Origin: Bradyrhizobium sp.
Lineage (GTDB): Bacteria > Pseudomonadota > Alphaproteobacteria > Rhizobiales > Xanthobacteraceae
Length of the DNA stretch: 64,000 nucleotides
Reading direction: 5' to 3'
Assembly: GCF_004799405.1 (NCBI RefSeq)
Contig: NZ_SSMW01000085.1
Location: 43,383-107,382, forward strand
Within the stretch, counting starts at the first letter, position 1. The number at the start of each line of letters is the position of its first letter. A program made the position numbers and the translations under genes. The notes below the pieces were generated by a model, which saw only the letters and a list, made by a program, of their open reading frames with translations, was not told the DNA's origin and did no database searches. This document shows positions 8,249 through 17,880 of this stretch, in pieces.

Positions 8249-9913
8249 ATGTGGGATCAAGTCTATAATCCGTTCAACAATACCACGCTTTCGACGATCG
8301 CTGCGGCGGTACCCGTCGTCACGCTGCTGGTGCTGATCGCGAGCGGCAAGGTCAAGGTACATATCGCTGCCATCACCGCGCTGGTGCTGGCCAACCTGGT
8401 GGCGATCTTTCTGTTCACCATGCCGGCCAACCTGGCGATCCGGGCTTCGCTGCTGGGCATCGTCACCGGTTTCTTCCCGATCGGCTGGATCGTGCTGAAC
8501 GTCATCTTCATGTACCAGCTGACGGTTTCCGCCGGCCGGTTTGAAGCGCTCAAGCGCGCCGTGGGCGGTGTCACGACCGACCGGCGATTGCAGCTGTTGC
8601 TGATCGCATTTTCATTCGGCGCGTTCTTCGAGGGCGCATCCGGCTTCGGCACCCCGGTGGCGATCACGGGTGCGATCCTGATCGGGCTCGGTTTCTCGCC
8701 GCTTGCAGCATCCGGCCTGTCGCTGATCGCCAATACGGCGCCGGTTGCCTACGGCGCGCTGGGTACCCCGATCCAGGGCCTCGCGTCGGTAACCGGTCTC
8801 GATCCCTATATTCTGGGCGCGATGGTCGGACGGCAGTTGCCGATTTTCTCGCTGATCGTGCCGTTCTGGGTGGTGTGGGCATTCGCCGGCTGGAAAGGCA
8901 TGAAGGAAGTCTGGCCGGCCATTCTCGTCACCGGCGTGTCGTTCGCGATCCCGCAATTCCTGATCTCGAACTACATCAACCCGTGGATCGTCGATATCGG
9001 CGCATCGCTGATTTCGATGGGCTGCCTGATCCTGTTCCTGAAAGTCTGGCAGCCGAAGGTGCTCTGGCTGTCGCCCGCGTTGCGCGGCAATGACGAATCC
9101 GCCAGCACGATGCCACCGGCCAAGCTGATCGATCCGACGCCGCTGACGCCGGGAGAACTGTTCACCGCGTTGCTGCCGTGGATCATCCTGTGCGCGATTC
9201 TGCTAGTCTGGGGCACCGGCTGGTTCAAGGCCGCGGTGAATCCGATCTTCACCTGGAACTATGCGGTTCCCGAATTGCACAACATGATCAACAAGGTTGC
9301 GCCGGTGGTGCCGGCGCCGACCAAGGAAGCTGCGATCTTCTCATTCACCTATCTGTCGTTTACCGGCACCGGCATGCTGATCGCCGCCATTATCGCGGGC
9401 TTCATCATGGGGCTGTCGCCGGGCAAGATCGTCAGCGAATACGGGCGCACCATCAAATTGTGTGCGTATTCGCTGATCACGATCTCGGCGATGCTGGCGA
9501 TCGGCACCCTGACCCGGCTCTCCGGCGTTGACGCGACGCTCGGTCTCGCCTTTGCGGCAACCGGCGTGCTCTATCCCTTCTTCGGCACCCTGCTGGGCTG
9601 GCTCGGTGTCGCGCTGACGGGATCGGATACGTCGTCGAACATCCTGTTCGGCAACCTGCAGAAGATCACCTCGCAGCAGCTCGGGCTGTCGCCGATCCTG
9701 ATGGGTGCGGCCAACTCGTCCGGCGGCGTCATGGGCAAGATGATCGACGCGCAGTCGATCGTGGTCGCCTCGACCGCCACCAACTGGGTCGGGCACGAAA
9801 GCACGATTTTGCGCTTCGTGTTCAAGCACTCGATCGCGCTGGCGTGCCTGGTCGGGCTGTTCGTGATGCTGCAGGCCTATGTCTATCCGTTCACGGCCAT
9901 GGTCCTGAAATAA
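8249..9913 (+). CDS. lctP: L-lactate/glycolate permease, LctP family
   Basis: The protein is 554 residues from the ATG at 8249, which has GGGGAGG seven bases upstream; an in-frame ATG 21 bases earlier lacks a site. The beginning MWDQVYNPFNNTTLS matches the family pattern. About a dozen hydrophobic segments follow, with the conserved FGAFFEGASGFGTPVAI, NTAPVAYGALGTPI and ALTGSDTSSNILFGNLQ. LctP proteins are proton symporters for L-lactate, and the close paralogue GlcA carries glycolate. With glcDEF about 4 kb upstream, glycolate is a reasonable alternative substrate. Monocistronic, with a strong terminator. Confidence 0.93.
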   Translation: MWDQVYNPFNNTTLSTIAAAVPVVTLLVLIASGKVKVHIAAITALVLANLVAIFLFTMPANLAIRASLLGIVTGFFPIGWIVLNVIFMYQLTVSAGRFEALKRAVGGVTTDRRLQLLLIAFSFGAFFEGASGFGTPVAITGAILIGLGFSPLAASGLSLIANTAPVAYGALGTPIQGLASVTGLDPYILGAMVGRQLPIFSLIVPFWVVWAFAGWKGMKEVWPAILVTGVSFAIPQFLISNYINPWIVDIGASLISMGCLILFLKVWQPKVLWLSPALRGNDESASTMPPAKLIDPTPLTPGELFTALLPWIILCAILLVWGTGWFKAAVNPIFTWNYAVPELHNMINKVAPVVPAPTKEAAIFSFTYLSFTGTGMLIAAIIAGFIMGLSPGKIVSEYGRTIKLCAYSLITISAMLAIGTLTRLSGVDATLGLAFAATGVLYPFFGTLLGWLGVALTGSDTSSNILFGNLQKITSQQLGLSPILMGAANSSGGVMGKMIDAQSIVVASTATNWVGHESTILRFVFKHSIALACLVGLFVMLQAYVYPFTAMVLK

Positions 9914-9937
9914 AGGACCGTCGTTTACGACCGGTGA

Positions 9938-9972
9938 AAATCCCCGCGGCCGCTGCCGCGGGGATTTGTTTT
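9938..9972 (+). terminator. Rho-independent terminator after lctP
   Basis: A perfect 13-bp stem (AAATCCCCGCGGC and its complement, 9938-9950 with 9955-9967) with the 4-base loop CGCT is followed by GTTTT. It starts 25 bases after the lctP stop. Confidence 0.92.
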
Positions 9973-10069
9973 GGCGAACCGGTAAATCTTTTTTGCGGCC
10001 AATCTGGTCAAGATCACATTCGCCCATTAGAACAGCGCGCGGCGGTGCGGCGATAGTTCGAGAGGCAGC

Positions 10070-10486
10070 ATGTTTTCAGCGAAAAGGTTTTTGAAGCAAG
10101 CCGCGGGCACGTTTATTCTAACCGCGGCTGCCTTCAACGCCGGCCCGGCTCGCGCTCAGGAGGGATTTCCGTTCGGATTCGAGATGACACTGGATGCAGC
10201 CCGGCAGCCCGGATCGAAGCGGGTCCCGACGATGCAGATCGGCGACAGCGGCGAGGCGACGCTGGAGTTGTGGTGCAAGGGCGGCAAGGGCCAGTTCTCG
10301 GTCGCGGGCAATACCGTGATTTTCGTCGCCGGCCCGCTGGAAGATCGCGCCTGTCCGCCGGCCAAGGCGCAGGCCGACGATGAACTGGTTGCGGCGTTGA
10401 GCGAGGCGGCGACCTGGAGGCGGCAGGGCGATCTCATTTCATTCATCGGAACCAGGCCGCTGCGATTCCGTCTCCTTACCAACTAG
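10070..10486 (+). CDS. Small exported protein, possible META/HslJ-like
   Basis: This 138-residue protein has GAGAGG upstream of its ATG. An N-terminal signal peptide (KRFLKQAAGTFILTAAAFNA, ending ARA|QEG) predicts periplasmic location. The remainder has two Cys (WCKG and RACPPAKAQ) that could pair. It ends DLISFIGTRPLRFRLL, which recalls the end of META/HslJ-like domains, but the resemblance is weak. I do not recognise a definite function. An intergenic repeat starts immediately after the stop. Confidence 0.6.
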   Translation: MFSAKRFLKQAAGTFILTAAAFNAGPARAQEGFPFGFEMTLDAARQPGSKRVPTMQIGDSGEATLELWCKGGKGQFSVAGNTVIFVAGPLEDRACPPAKAQADDELVAALSEAATWRRQGDLISFIGTRPLRFRLLTN

Positions 10487-10487
10487 A

Positions 10488-10582
10488 ACGTTTTCGAGCG
10501 AAGTGGATACCGGTTCGCGGAAAGAAAACGCCTCAAAACTGGAGTCCAGAGTCCCGTTTTGATCCGATCGAAACGGGACTCT
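10488..10582. repeat. Candidate dispersed intergenic hairpin repeat
   Basis: The segment starts right at the end of the small exported gene with GTTTTCGAGCGAAGTGGATA, continues through CCGGTTCGCGGAAAGAAAAC, and ends in a perfect 12-bp stem (AGAGTCCCGTTT / AAACGGGACTCT, 10548-10559 with 10571-10582). A diverged relative of the first half occurs at 41066-41110. From memory, sequences of this pattern are scattered between genes in Bradyrhizobium-type genomes. The terminal hairpin may also end transcription from both converging genes. Confidence 0.6.
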
Positions 10583-10586
10583 CGTC

Positions 10587-11783
10587 TCATTTCCAGACCG
10601 ATTTATCCGCGTCCCAGCGCTGGCCTTTGAACTCCTTGGCCAGCGCATCGAGCGAGCCGTTGTCGTCCTTGGGATCGCCTTCCTCGTCGCCGCTGGATTC
10701 ATCGGTCAGATTGAGCCTTGCGCCGGCGGATTCGTCCGTGGTGGTAACGGTCGGGGTGCCGATCCACAGCAATAACCGGTCGGACGTGCCGGGCTTGTCC
10801 GGCGCCACTAGGGCGGCAACCTCGATGGTCTCGGTGAGATCGAGCGCGGGGAACATCTGGCTCGGCCGCTTGAAGGTCAATTTCAGCTTGCCGGTATTGG
10901 GGTTCCATGTTGCCGACGACGACGATTTCGCCGCAAGGGTTTTGGTCAGGACCGCTGCGACCGCGGCGGCGAGCCTGTCCCTGTTGAGCTTGTCGCCGTC
11001 GCGCCAGTCGGCGGCTGCGAAGCGGATGGTGCGCTCGATTTCCAGAATGCCGCTGGTCCAGCCGGCGGCGACCACGCCGGGCGCCGACCTGTATTTTGCG
11101 ATCAGCGCCGCGGCGCGATCCGGATCGGCGCTGATGTTGATGGTCTGCTCGCCGGCGCGCAGCGCCTCGCAGGAAACGGCGAGGCTGCTGAGGGCCACCT
11201 CGACGTCCTGTCCCTTCAGACTCCTGAGGAAATCCGCCGCAGCATCCAGCTTGACCTTGACGCCGATCGATTCCGGAGAGACTTCGCTAAAATCCTTTGG
11301 CGATGCAGCGATGTTGTCATCACTCGACTGGTTGTCCTGGAATTCCTTTTCGCTGATGTCGGAATTATCCGACGAGGTCACTTCCGTCACGGTCTGGCCG
11401 ACGCTGATCTGGCCCTTGAATTCGAACGTGTCGCCGGTCGGCTTGCGCACGAGTTTCACCGTGACCGGCAATTTGTCGCCAAGGCTTTGCGTGGTGCCGG
11501 TCATGGTCTGACCGTTCACGGCGAGGTTAGCGACAAAGCGGTCCTTGCGGTCGGAGCCTTTCTCGACGGGGTAGCAAACGTCGAGCACCGCGGAGGTGAC
11601 GTTCTTGCCCTGACGGGCCTCCTTGAGGATGACGTCGGCATTGCCTTCCATCAACCCGTCGATGGAGGTGAAATACCTTGTTTCATTGGCATTCGCGGGC
11701 TTGGTCAAGAGCTTCATCTGGGCAAAGACCGGAGTCGACGAGGCCGTTATCAGGCCGACCAGGCAGAACAAAAACGCGCGCAT
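10587..11783 (-). CDS. Conserved exported protein of unknown function
   Basis: The call is 398 residues from the ATG at 11783, which has GAGGAA about eight bases upstream; the frame is open further but without a site. A signal peptide (MRAFLFCLVGLITASS, ending VFA|QMKLL) is clear. The mature protein contains a Ser/Asp-rich linker (SSDNSDISEKEF) and a repeated beta-rich pattern, with later segments such as WRDGDKLNRDRLAAAVAAVL. No catalytic motif is recognised. It is followed by a hairpin repeat and preceded on the same strand by the groEL terminator, so it is transcribed on its own. Confidence 0.65.
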   Translation of the reverse strand: MRAFLFCLVGLITASSTPVFAQMKLLTKPANANETRYFTSIDGLMEGNADVILKEARQGKNVTSAVLDVCYPVEKGSDRKDRFVANLAVNGQTMTGTTQSLGDKLPVTVKLVRKPTGDTFEFKGQISVGQTVTEVTSSDNSDISEKEFQDNQSSDDNIAASPKDFSEVSPESIGVKVKLDAAADFLRSLKGQDVEVALSSLAVSCEALRAGEQTINISADPDRAAALIAKYRSAPGVVAAGWTSGILEIERTIRFAAADWRDGDKLNRDRLAAAVAAVLTKTLAAKSSSSATWNPNTGKLKLTFKRPSQMFPALDLTETIEVAALVAPDKPGTSDRLLLWIGTPTVTTTDESAGARLNLTDESSGDEEGDPKDDNGSLDALAKEFKGQRWDADKSVWK

Positions 11784-11890
11784 ATCAAAATTCCTCGAGG
11801 GGACAGAATCGGTTGTTACCGTAGAGCCTTTTTGGCTGCGAATGAATCGAAACCAGGTCCTTGCCGGCAAAGCTCGGCGCAAATCACCCC

Positions 11891-11919
11891 AAAAAGAAGG
11901 CCGCCCGGAGGCGGCCTTC
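11891..11919 (-). terminator. Rho-independent terminator after groEL
   Basis: Read on the minus strand, the stem GAAGGCCGCC / GGCGGCCTTC (10 bp, loop of four) is followed by five T residues. It lies 30 bases past the groEL stop. Confidence 0.9.
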
Positions 11920-11948
11920 GCGATCGCGACGATACCAATGCGGCCGGC

Positions 11949-13601
<1,653 letters not shown>

Positions 13602-13671
13602 TTACTCCTGGATGAATTGGATATGTTTGCTTGCCGCACCCTTTATCGTGCTTGGCGGGCTTCTCTTCGAG

Positions 13672-13730
13672 ACCCCTCATCCGGCGCGGACTTTGTCCGC
13701 GCCACCTTCTCCCACAAGGGGAGAAGGGAA
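13672..13730. repeat. Hairpin repeat inserted between groES and groEL
   Basis: Two adjacent inverted repeats are seen: GGCGCGGAC/GTCCGCGCC (13683-13703) and CTTCTCCC/GGGAGAAG around ACAAG (13706-13726). The wording (CCTCATCCGG, then CACCTTCTCCCACAAGGGGA) is of the type scattered in Rhizobiales genomes. It lies inside the groESL transcript. Confidence 0.6.
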
Positions 13731-13776
13731 GAAGGCAACGCACGCGACGACCAGGTCAGCGGCTCTCTCGTTGGTC

Positions 13777-14073
13777 TCAGGCCAGCACGCCCATGATGTC
13801 GGATTCCTTCATGATCAGGAGTTCCTCACCGTCGAGCTTGATTTCGGTGCCGGACCACTTGCCGAACAGCACGCGGTCGCCGGTCTTGATGTCGATCGGG
13901 ATCAGCTTCCCGGCCTCGTCGCGGCCGCCCGGGCCGACGGCGACGACCCGGCCTTCCTGGGGCTTTTCCTTGGCGCTGTCGGGAATGATGATGCCGCCCT
14001 TGGTTTTTTCTTCGGCGTCGATCCGCTTGACCACGACACGGTCATGCAGTGGGCGAAAGTTGGTTTTAGCCAT
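13777..14073 (-). CDS. groES: Co-chaperonin GroES (10 kDa)
   Basis: The protein is 98 residues from the ATG at 14073, with GGAAGGG upstream; an in-frame start 15 bases earlier is less likely. It begins [18 protein letters not shown] and contains the mobile loop [20 protein letters not shown] and [14 protein letters not shown], all typical of GroES. It forms the heptameric lid of the GroEL chamber. First gene of the groESL operon, downstream of the CIRCE element. Confidence 0.97.
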   Translation of the reverse strand: MAKTNFRPLHDRVVVKRIDAEEKTKGGIIIPDSAKEKPQEGRVVAVGPGGRDEAGKLIPIDIKTGDRVLFGKWSGTEIKLDGEELLIMKESDIMGVLA

Positions 14074-14194
14074 GACGTTCCCTTCCAAAGATTTGCCCCG
14101 TTTGGAGGCTTACGTTTTCAGGTCTGGTGCCGATCGAAAGCGGTGGGAACACGGAGCGAATTCGGCGCCGCCAGGGGCGCAACGGCTCGTATCC

Positions 14195-14221
14195 TTAGCA
14201 ATCGGGCTCTTGGAGTGCTAA
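14195..14221 (-). promoter_or_regulatory. CIRCE operator (HrcA-binding) upstream of groESL
   Basis: The plus strand reads TTAGCAATC, nine bases, GAGTGCTAA. The right half matches the CIRCE consensus exactly, and the left half has one mismatch (A for C in TTAGCACTC). It lies 122 bases upstream of the groES ATG and immediately downstream of the predicted -10 region, where HrcA sites normally sit. Confidence 0.92.
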
Positions 14222-14231
14222 TTGTGACCCG

Positions 14232-14261
14232 GGAATATGGCTTGAGGCCGATCCTGTCAAG
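14232..14261 (-). promoter_or_regulatory. Predicted heat-shock-type promoter of groESL
   Basis: On the minus strand CTTGAC (14261-14256) is separated by 16 bases from CATATT (14239-14234; CCATATTCC in context). The CTTG and CCATAT elements resemble alphaproteobacterial RpoH promoters and also fit a vegetative promoter. Transcription would start just before the CIRCE. Confidence 0.55.
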
Positions 14262-14417
14262 CAAAGGGAGTTAAGCCCTTGGTGAGGCCGATATAGGATG
14301 CTTTTTCGGAAACCAAATCGGGGTCCCGGCGTAATCTGCTGGATATCGTTGCTCCGACAGGAGTTTTGCGCTTGGTTGCGGGACGGGTGCGGCCAGGAGT
14401 TTTGTTCGGGGGATACC

Positions 14418-14924
14418 ATGGTCAAGTCATGTAGCGCGCGGACGGTTGCCAGTCTGGGGATCGCCTCGGCGCTGACGATATTTCTGGGGGCATGCAGCAG
14501 CTTTAACCTGACGTCGAATCCGGGGCCGGCGCAGGAGCCCGGCGTGGCGCCCGAAGTGCCGGCGACGATCCGCGCCGACGAGATTGTCGGCCGCTGGGGC
14601 CTCGCGTCGTACCAGAATCCCAATGACCGCGCGCGCACCGAGGCCGCGGCGCGGTTGCAGTGCAAGCAGCCCTATGTGATCGGATCCGGCGCCACCGGGG
14701 GCGTGATCATGCATCTGGCCGACCAGGCGACGCCGCAGGAATTGCGCCTCAAGGGCAGCCCGAGCGGCAAGAATTATATCGGCCCGCCCGGACCGGCCGG
14801 TGGCGAGCAGGATCGCGAAATCGTCTCCTTCGACGGCCGCGTGCTGATCACCCGCTTTACCGACAAGGACGCCGCCACCCGTTACGGCAACATGGTCTAT
14901 GTCCGCTGCGCGCCGCGGGCGTGA
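14418..14924 (+). CDS. Putative lipoprotein of unknown function
   Basis: The call is 168 residues from the ATG at 14418 (GGGGGAT just upstream). The N-terminus has a lipobox (LGAC, Cys near residue 25) after a hydrophobic segment, so a lipid-anchored envelope protein is predicted. The mature part opens with a Pro-rich stretch, then DEIVGRWGLASYQNPNDRAR, QCKQPYVIGSGATGGVIMHL and ends VYVRCAPRA. No enzyme motif is recognised. It is transcribed divergently from groESL and converges on cheZ. Confidence 0.65.
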   Translation: MVKSCSARTVASLGIASALTIFLGACSSFNLTSNPGPAQEPGVAPEVPATIRADEIVGRWGLASYQNPNDRARTEAAARLQCKQPYVIGSGATGGVIMHLADQATPQELRLKGSPSGKNYIGPPGPAGGEQDREIVSFDGRVLITRFTDKDAATRYGNMVYVRCAPRA

Positions 14925-14970
14925 TTAGCTCGCCGGGTGCTGTGGCCCGGCAGCTTCCATAAGTCGAAGC

Positions 14971-15741
14971 TCAGTCGAACAACGCGTCGATGTCGTTCTG
15001 CGAGGCGTGGCCGACATCGCCCTCACTTTTCGGGCCGTTCAGCAGGCGGGCGTCGCCTTCCCGCTCGTCGACGAGCGGCGGCGCATGGGCCCGGATCGCA
15101 TCGACGCCGCCCCAGATGTCCATCATGACCGTGATATGGCTTTCGATGAATTTCATCGTGGCCATCACTTTGCTGATGCGCTGGCCGGTGAGATCCTGGA
15201 AATTGCAGGCCTCGAAGATCGAAACCACGCGCTCCCCGATTTCCTCGCTGAGCAGCTTCTGCTGATCCGGCGAATTGACCTTGGTCAGCGCGGTCGCCGC
15301 CTGGTCGATCGCCTCAGCGGCTTCCAGAATCTGCTGGGTCGCCTCTTCGGTACCGCCGACCACGGCGCCGAGTTCGCCGGTCGCCTTGGCCATTTCCCCG
15401 CCGCTGAAGCTCTTGCCGTGCAGGACCGCTATTTCATGCTTGGTGCGGCTGATGGCATCGTGAATGAGATCGAGTTCGACCTTGAGCTTCTCGCATTGCT
15501 CGATTTGCGCGCGATAGGTTTCAAGCAGCGCGGTTGCTTCGGCAACCTTCTGCGACGCCGAATGCTCTTCCGCATTTGCTGCCACGATGCCGCGGGACGG
15601 ACTTGCCATCTGGGCGCGGATCGCGCGCAATTCGTTCATGATCTCGAGATGTATCGGATTGGCATCGCCGCCGCCGGATGACATCGGCATATCGCCGGTA
15701 AATGCTTCTTCGATGCGAAAGCGCTTGCGCTGAACCGGCAT
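14971..15741 (-). CDS. cheZ: Protein phosphatase CheZ
   Basis: The call is 256 residues from the ATG at 15741 (AGGA eight bases upstream; a GTG 21 bases earlier is an alternative). The centre is long-helical (residues 60-175). The catalytic signature CNFQDLTGQRISKVM lies at 179-193. D183 and Q187 keep the spacing of the two E. coli CheZ active-site residues (D143, Q147). The C-terminus QNDIDALFD resembles the CheY-binding tail. CheZ speeds dephosphorylation of CheY-P and so ends flagellar switching signals. No other chemotaxis gene is adjacent. Confidence 0.88.
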   Translation of the reverse strand: MPVQRKRFRIEEAFTGDMPMSSGGGDANPIHLEIMNELRAIRAQMASPSRGIVAANAEEHSASQKVAEATALLETYRAQIEQCEKLKVELDLIHDAISRTKHEIAVLHGKSFSGGEMAKATGELGAVVGGTEEATQQILEAAEAIDQAATALTKVNSPDQQKLLSEEIGERVVSIFEACNFQDLTGQRISKVMATMKFIESHITVMMDIWGGVDAIRAHAPPLVDEREGDARLLNGPKSEGDVGHASQNDIDALFD

Positions 15742-16035
15742 GAGATTTTCCTGAAGCTCCACTCGTCAGGTTTTACACAGAGGCGATTTAACGCCGGGTT
15801 CACGCCGGAAATCCCCGGCTGCAGCGTAAACAAGCCGCCGCACACCAACGATTAACCATGCGCGTCGCGCGTTCACTCAAAATAAACGCTACCGGACAAA
15901 ACCGCGCCAAATCGACGACGTGGTGAATCGAAACGCCGTTTCTGTTTACCAAACCGATGCGGTTTTGATTTTAATTGGTGGCGTGCAAAGGCGCCGGTCA
16001 GGCGCTTCCACGACGAAACAGTACAGAGTACGTCG

Positions 16036-16842
16036 ATGTCCAAAACAATGTCTCTTGCGTTGCTCGCCAGCGCATCCTGTCTGGTGGCCGGACTTCCGCA
16101 GGCCGCGGCGTTCGAAACCGCGCCGCTCCCCGAACCCTCGGTGATCTACGCCGATCAACCCGCGCAGCGGCCTGTTGCGCCGGTGCGAACGGCGTATGCC
16201 GAGCGCTCCAGCATGGGCGGCGGTTTCATCGAGTTCCTGTTTGGGGACGGGCAGCCTCAAGGCGGTTATCAACCGCAGCAGCCGGTCTATCAGCAGCAAC
16301 CCTCCTACGAGCCGCGGCGTCCGCTGTTGCCGCGGGCCGAACCGCAGCAGGTCATGCGCCAGCAGGAAGAGGCCACCGATCCAGCCCAGCGCCCGTTCGA
16401 TCCGAAATACCAGAAGCAAGAGGTCGACTATCACGGCAAGGAAGCCGCCGGCACCATCATCATCGATACGCCCAACAAGTTTTTGTTCCTGGTGCAGGGC
16501 AACGGCAAGGCGCTCCGCTATGGTGTTGGCGTCGGCAAGCCGGGATTTACCTGGTCGGGCATCAAGCAGATCTCGGCGAAGAAGGAATGGCCGGACTGGA
16601 CGCCGCCGCCGGAAATGTTGCAGCGCCGCCCCGATCTGCCGCGGCACATGGAGGGCGGCCCGCAGAACCCGCTCGGCGCCCGCGCGATGTATCTGGGATC
16701 CTCGCTCTATCGCATCCACGGTTCCAACGAGCCATGGACCATCGGCACCAACGTCTCGTCCGGTTGCATCCGGATGCGCAACGAGGACGTCATCGATCTC
16801 TACGGCCGCGTCAACGTCGGCGCGCGGGTCGTCGTGATCTGA
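16036..16842 (+). CDS. L,D-transpeptidase (ErfK/YbiS/YkuD domain)
   Basis: This 268-residue protein has a signal peptide (MSKTMSLALLASAS, ending AAA|FETAP). A Gln/Pro-rich spacer (residues 70-120) precedes the YkuD domain. The catalytic region IHGSNEPWTIGTNVSSGCIR holds H228 and nucleophile C244 in the HGxx...SxGCxR pattern. Such enzymes form 3-3 cross-links in peptidoglycan or attach proteins to it, in the periplasm. The length and the domain position at the C-terminus are usual. A terminator follows. Confidence 0.92.
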   Translation: MSKTMSLALLASASCLVAGLPQAAAFETAPLPEPSVIYADQPAQRPVAPVRTAYAERSSMGGGFIEFLFGDGQPQGGYQPQQPVYQQQPSYEPRRPLLPRAEPQQVMRQQEEATDPAQRPFDPKYQKQEVDYHGKEAAGTIIIDTPNKFLFLVQGNGKALRYGVGVGKPGFTWSGIKQISAKKEWPDWTPPPEMLQRRPDLPRHMEGGPQNPLGARAMYLGSSLYRIHGSNEPWTIGTNVSSGCIRMRNEDVIDLYGRVNVGARVVVI

Positions 16843-16907
16843 AGCGGCTCGCCGTCATCTGATGCGGCTTTGCCGTCATCTCGAGGCTTCGCGAACCAAA
16901 AATAAAA

Positions 16908-16940
16908 CGGCCGCTCAAATCGAGCGGCCGGTTTGCTTTT
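16908..16940. terminator. Bidirectional terminator between L,D-transpeptidase and DUF2076 genes
   Basis: A 9-bp stem CGGCCGCTC / GAGCGGCCG with a 5-base loop has A-rich sequence on the left and GTTTGCTTTT on the right. It can therefore serve both converging genes. A short tandem duplication (GCGGCTCGCCGTCATCT, then GCGGCTTTGCCGTCATCT) lies just before it at 16844-16882. Confidence 0.8.
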
Positions 16941-16957
16941 ACAGGTCTGAAAATTCG

Positions 16958-17758
16958 TCAGGCGTAGTCGCTGTCTCCGTCGCCGACGTCATCCGAATCG
17001 AGATCCATTTCGTCACGGTCGTCATCATCGTTCAGCGCGGTATCGAACAGTCCGGCGCGTGAACCATCGCCGGCGCGGCCGGCCGATGAACCGATGTCGT
17101 CGATTCCGGCATCATGCGCCATCGCGCTGCCGGATTGATCGCTCCACGGAGTCTGGCTGGCGGTCTTATCGCCCATCAAGCCGGTGTCGCCGAAGCCGTG
17201 ACGGCTGCCGCCCATCATAGAGCGGATGCTGCCGAGCAGCAGCGATCCACCGACCACGCCGGCCGCTGCAGCCGCGGCCGTTCCCAGAAACGAGCCGCCA
17301 CCGCCCATGGGCGACTGGGGCGCACCATAGGGCTGACCGTATGAACCCTGATCGTAGTGCCCCGGACCCTGATCGTAGGATCCCGGAGATTGTGCCTGCT
17401 GCAGCACCTGGCCGCTGTTCCAGACCGGGCGGCTGGCGATCTCCGGCGGCCGGACGTTCGGCACCGAACCGCGTGGCTGGTTTTGCCCGAAGATCGCATC
17501 GCGCATCGAATCGAGAAACCCGCCGGAAGGGGTTTGTTCCGGCGCGTCGCCGGCCTCCAGTTCCTGAATGCGGCTGTTGGCGCGCTTGAGCGCTTCGTCC
17601 TGAACCAGCACCGTTTGCACCAATGCGTAAACCGCATTGGGCGCGCTGCGCAAACCTTGCGCGATAGCAGCGGTGGCGTCCGGATCGCGCGGCGCGCTCT
17701 CCATTCCGGAAAGCCGGCCGAAAAGATCGTCAACCAACTGGCGTTCTTGCGGTGTCAT
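16958..17758 (-). CDS. DUF2076 domain protein
   Basis: The protein has 266 residues, and the ATG is preceded by GGGAGAG. The N-terminus MTPQERQLVDDLFGRLSGME and the following ALVQTVLVQDEALKRANSRI are the hallmark of DUF2076. The middle is a Gly/Gln/Pro-rich linker, then a hydrophobic Ala/Gly segment (FLGTAAAAAAGVVGGSLLLG) that could be a single membrane helix. The C-terminus is strongly acidic (NDDDDRDEMDLDSDDVGDG). Function is not established for the family. Confidence 0.82.
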   Translation of the reverse strand: MTPQERQLVDDLFGRLSGMESAPRDPDATAAIAQGLRSAPNAVYALVQTVLVQDEALKRANSRIQELEAGDAPEQTPSGGFLDSMRDAIFGQNQPRGSVPNVRPPEIASRPVWNSGQVLQQAQSPGSYDQGPGHYDQGSYGQPYGAPQSPMGGGGSFLGTAAAAAAGVVGGSLLLGSIRSMMGGSRHGFGDTGLMGDKTASQTPWSDQSGSAMAHDAGIDDIGSSAGRAGDGSRAGLFDTALNDDDDRDEMDLDSDDVGDGDSDYA

Positions 17759-17880
17759 GGGTTCTCTCCCTCGCTTTCGAAGCGCGGGGGAAATGTAGGG
17801 GCGTTTTGTGTCGCAAGTAGTGCCGCCGGAGATTAATTTATGGCTGCGACAAGATGCCTGGCGGCCTTTCGAGGGCGGCG

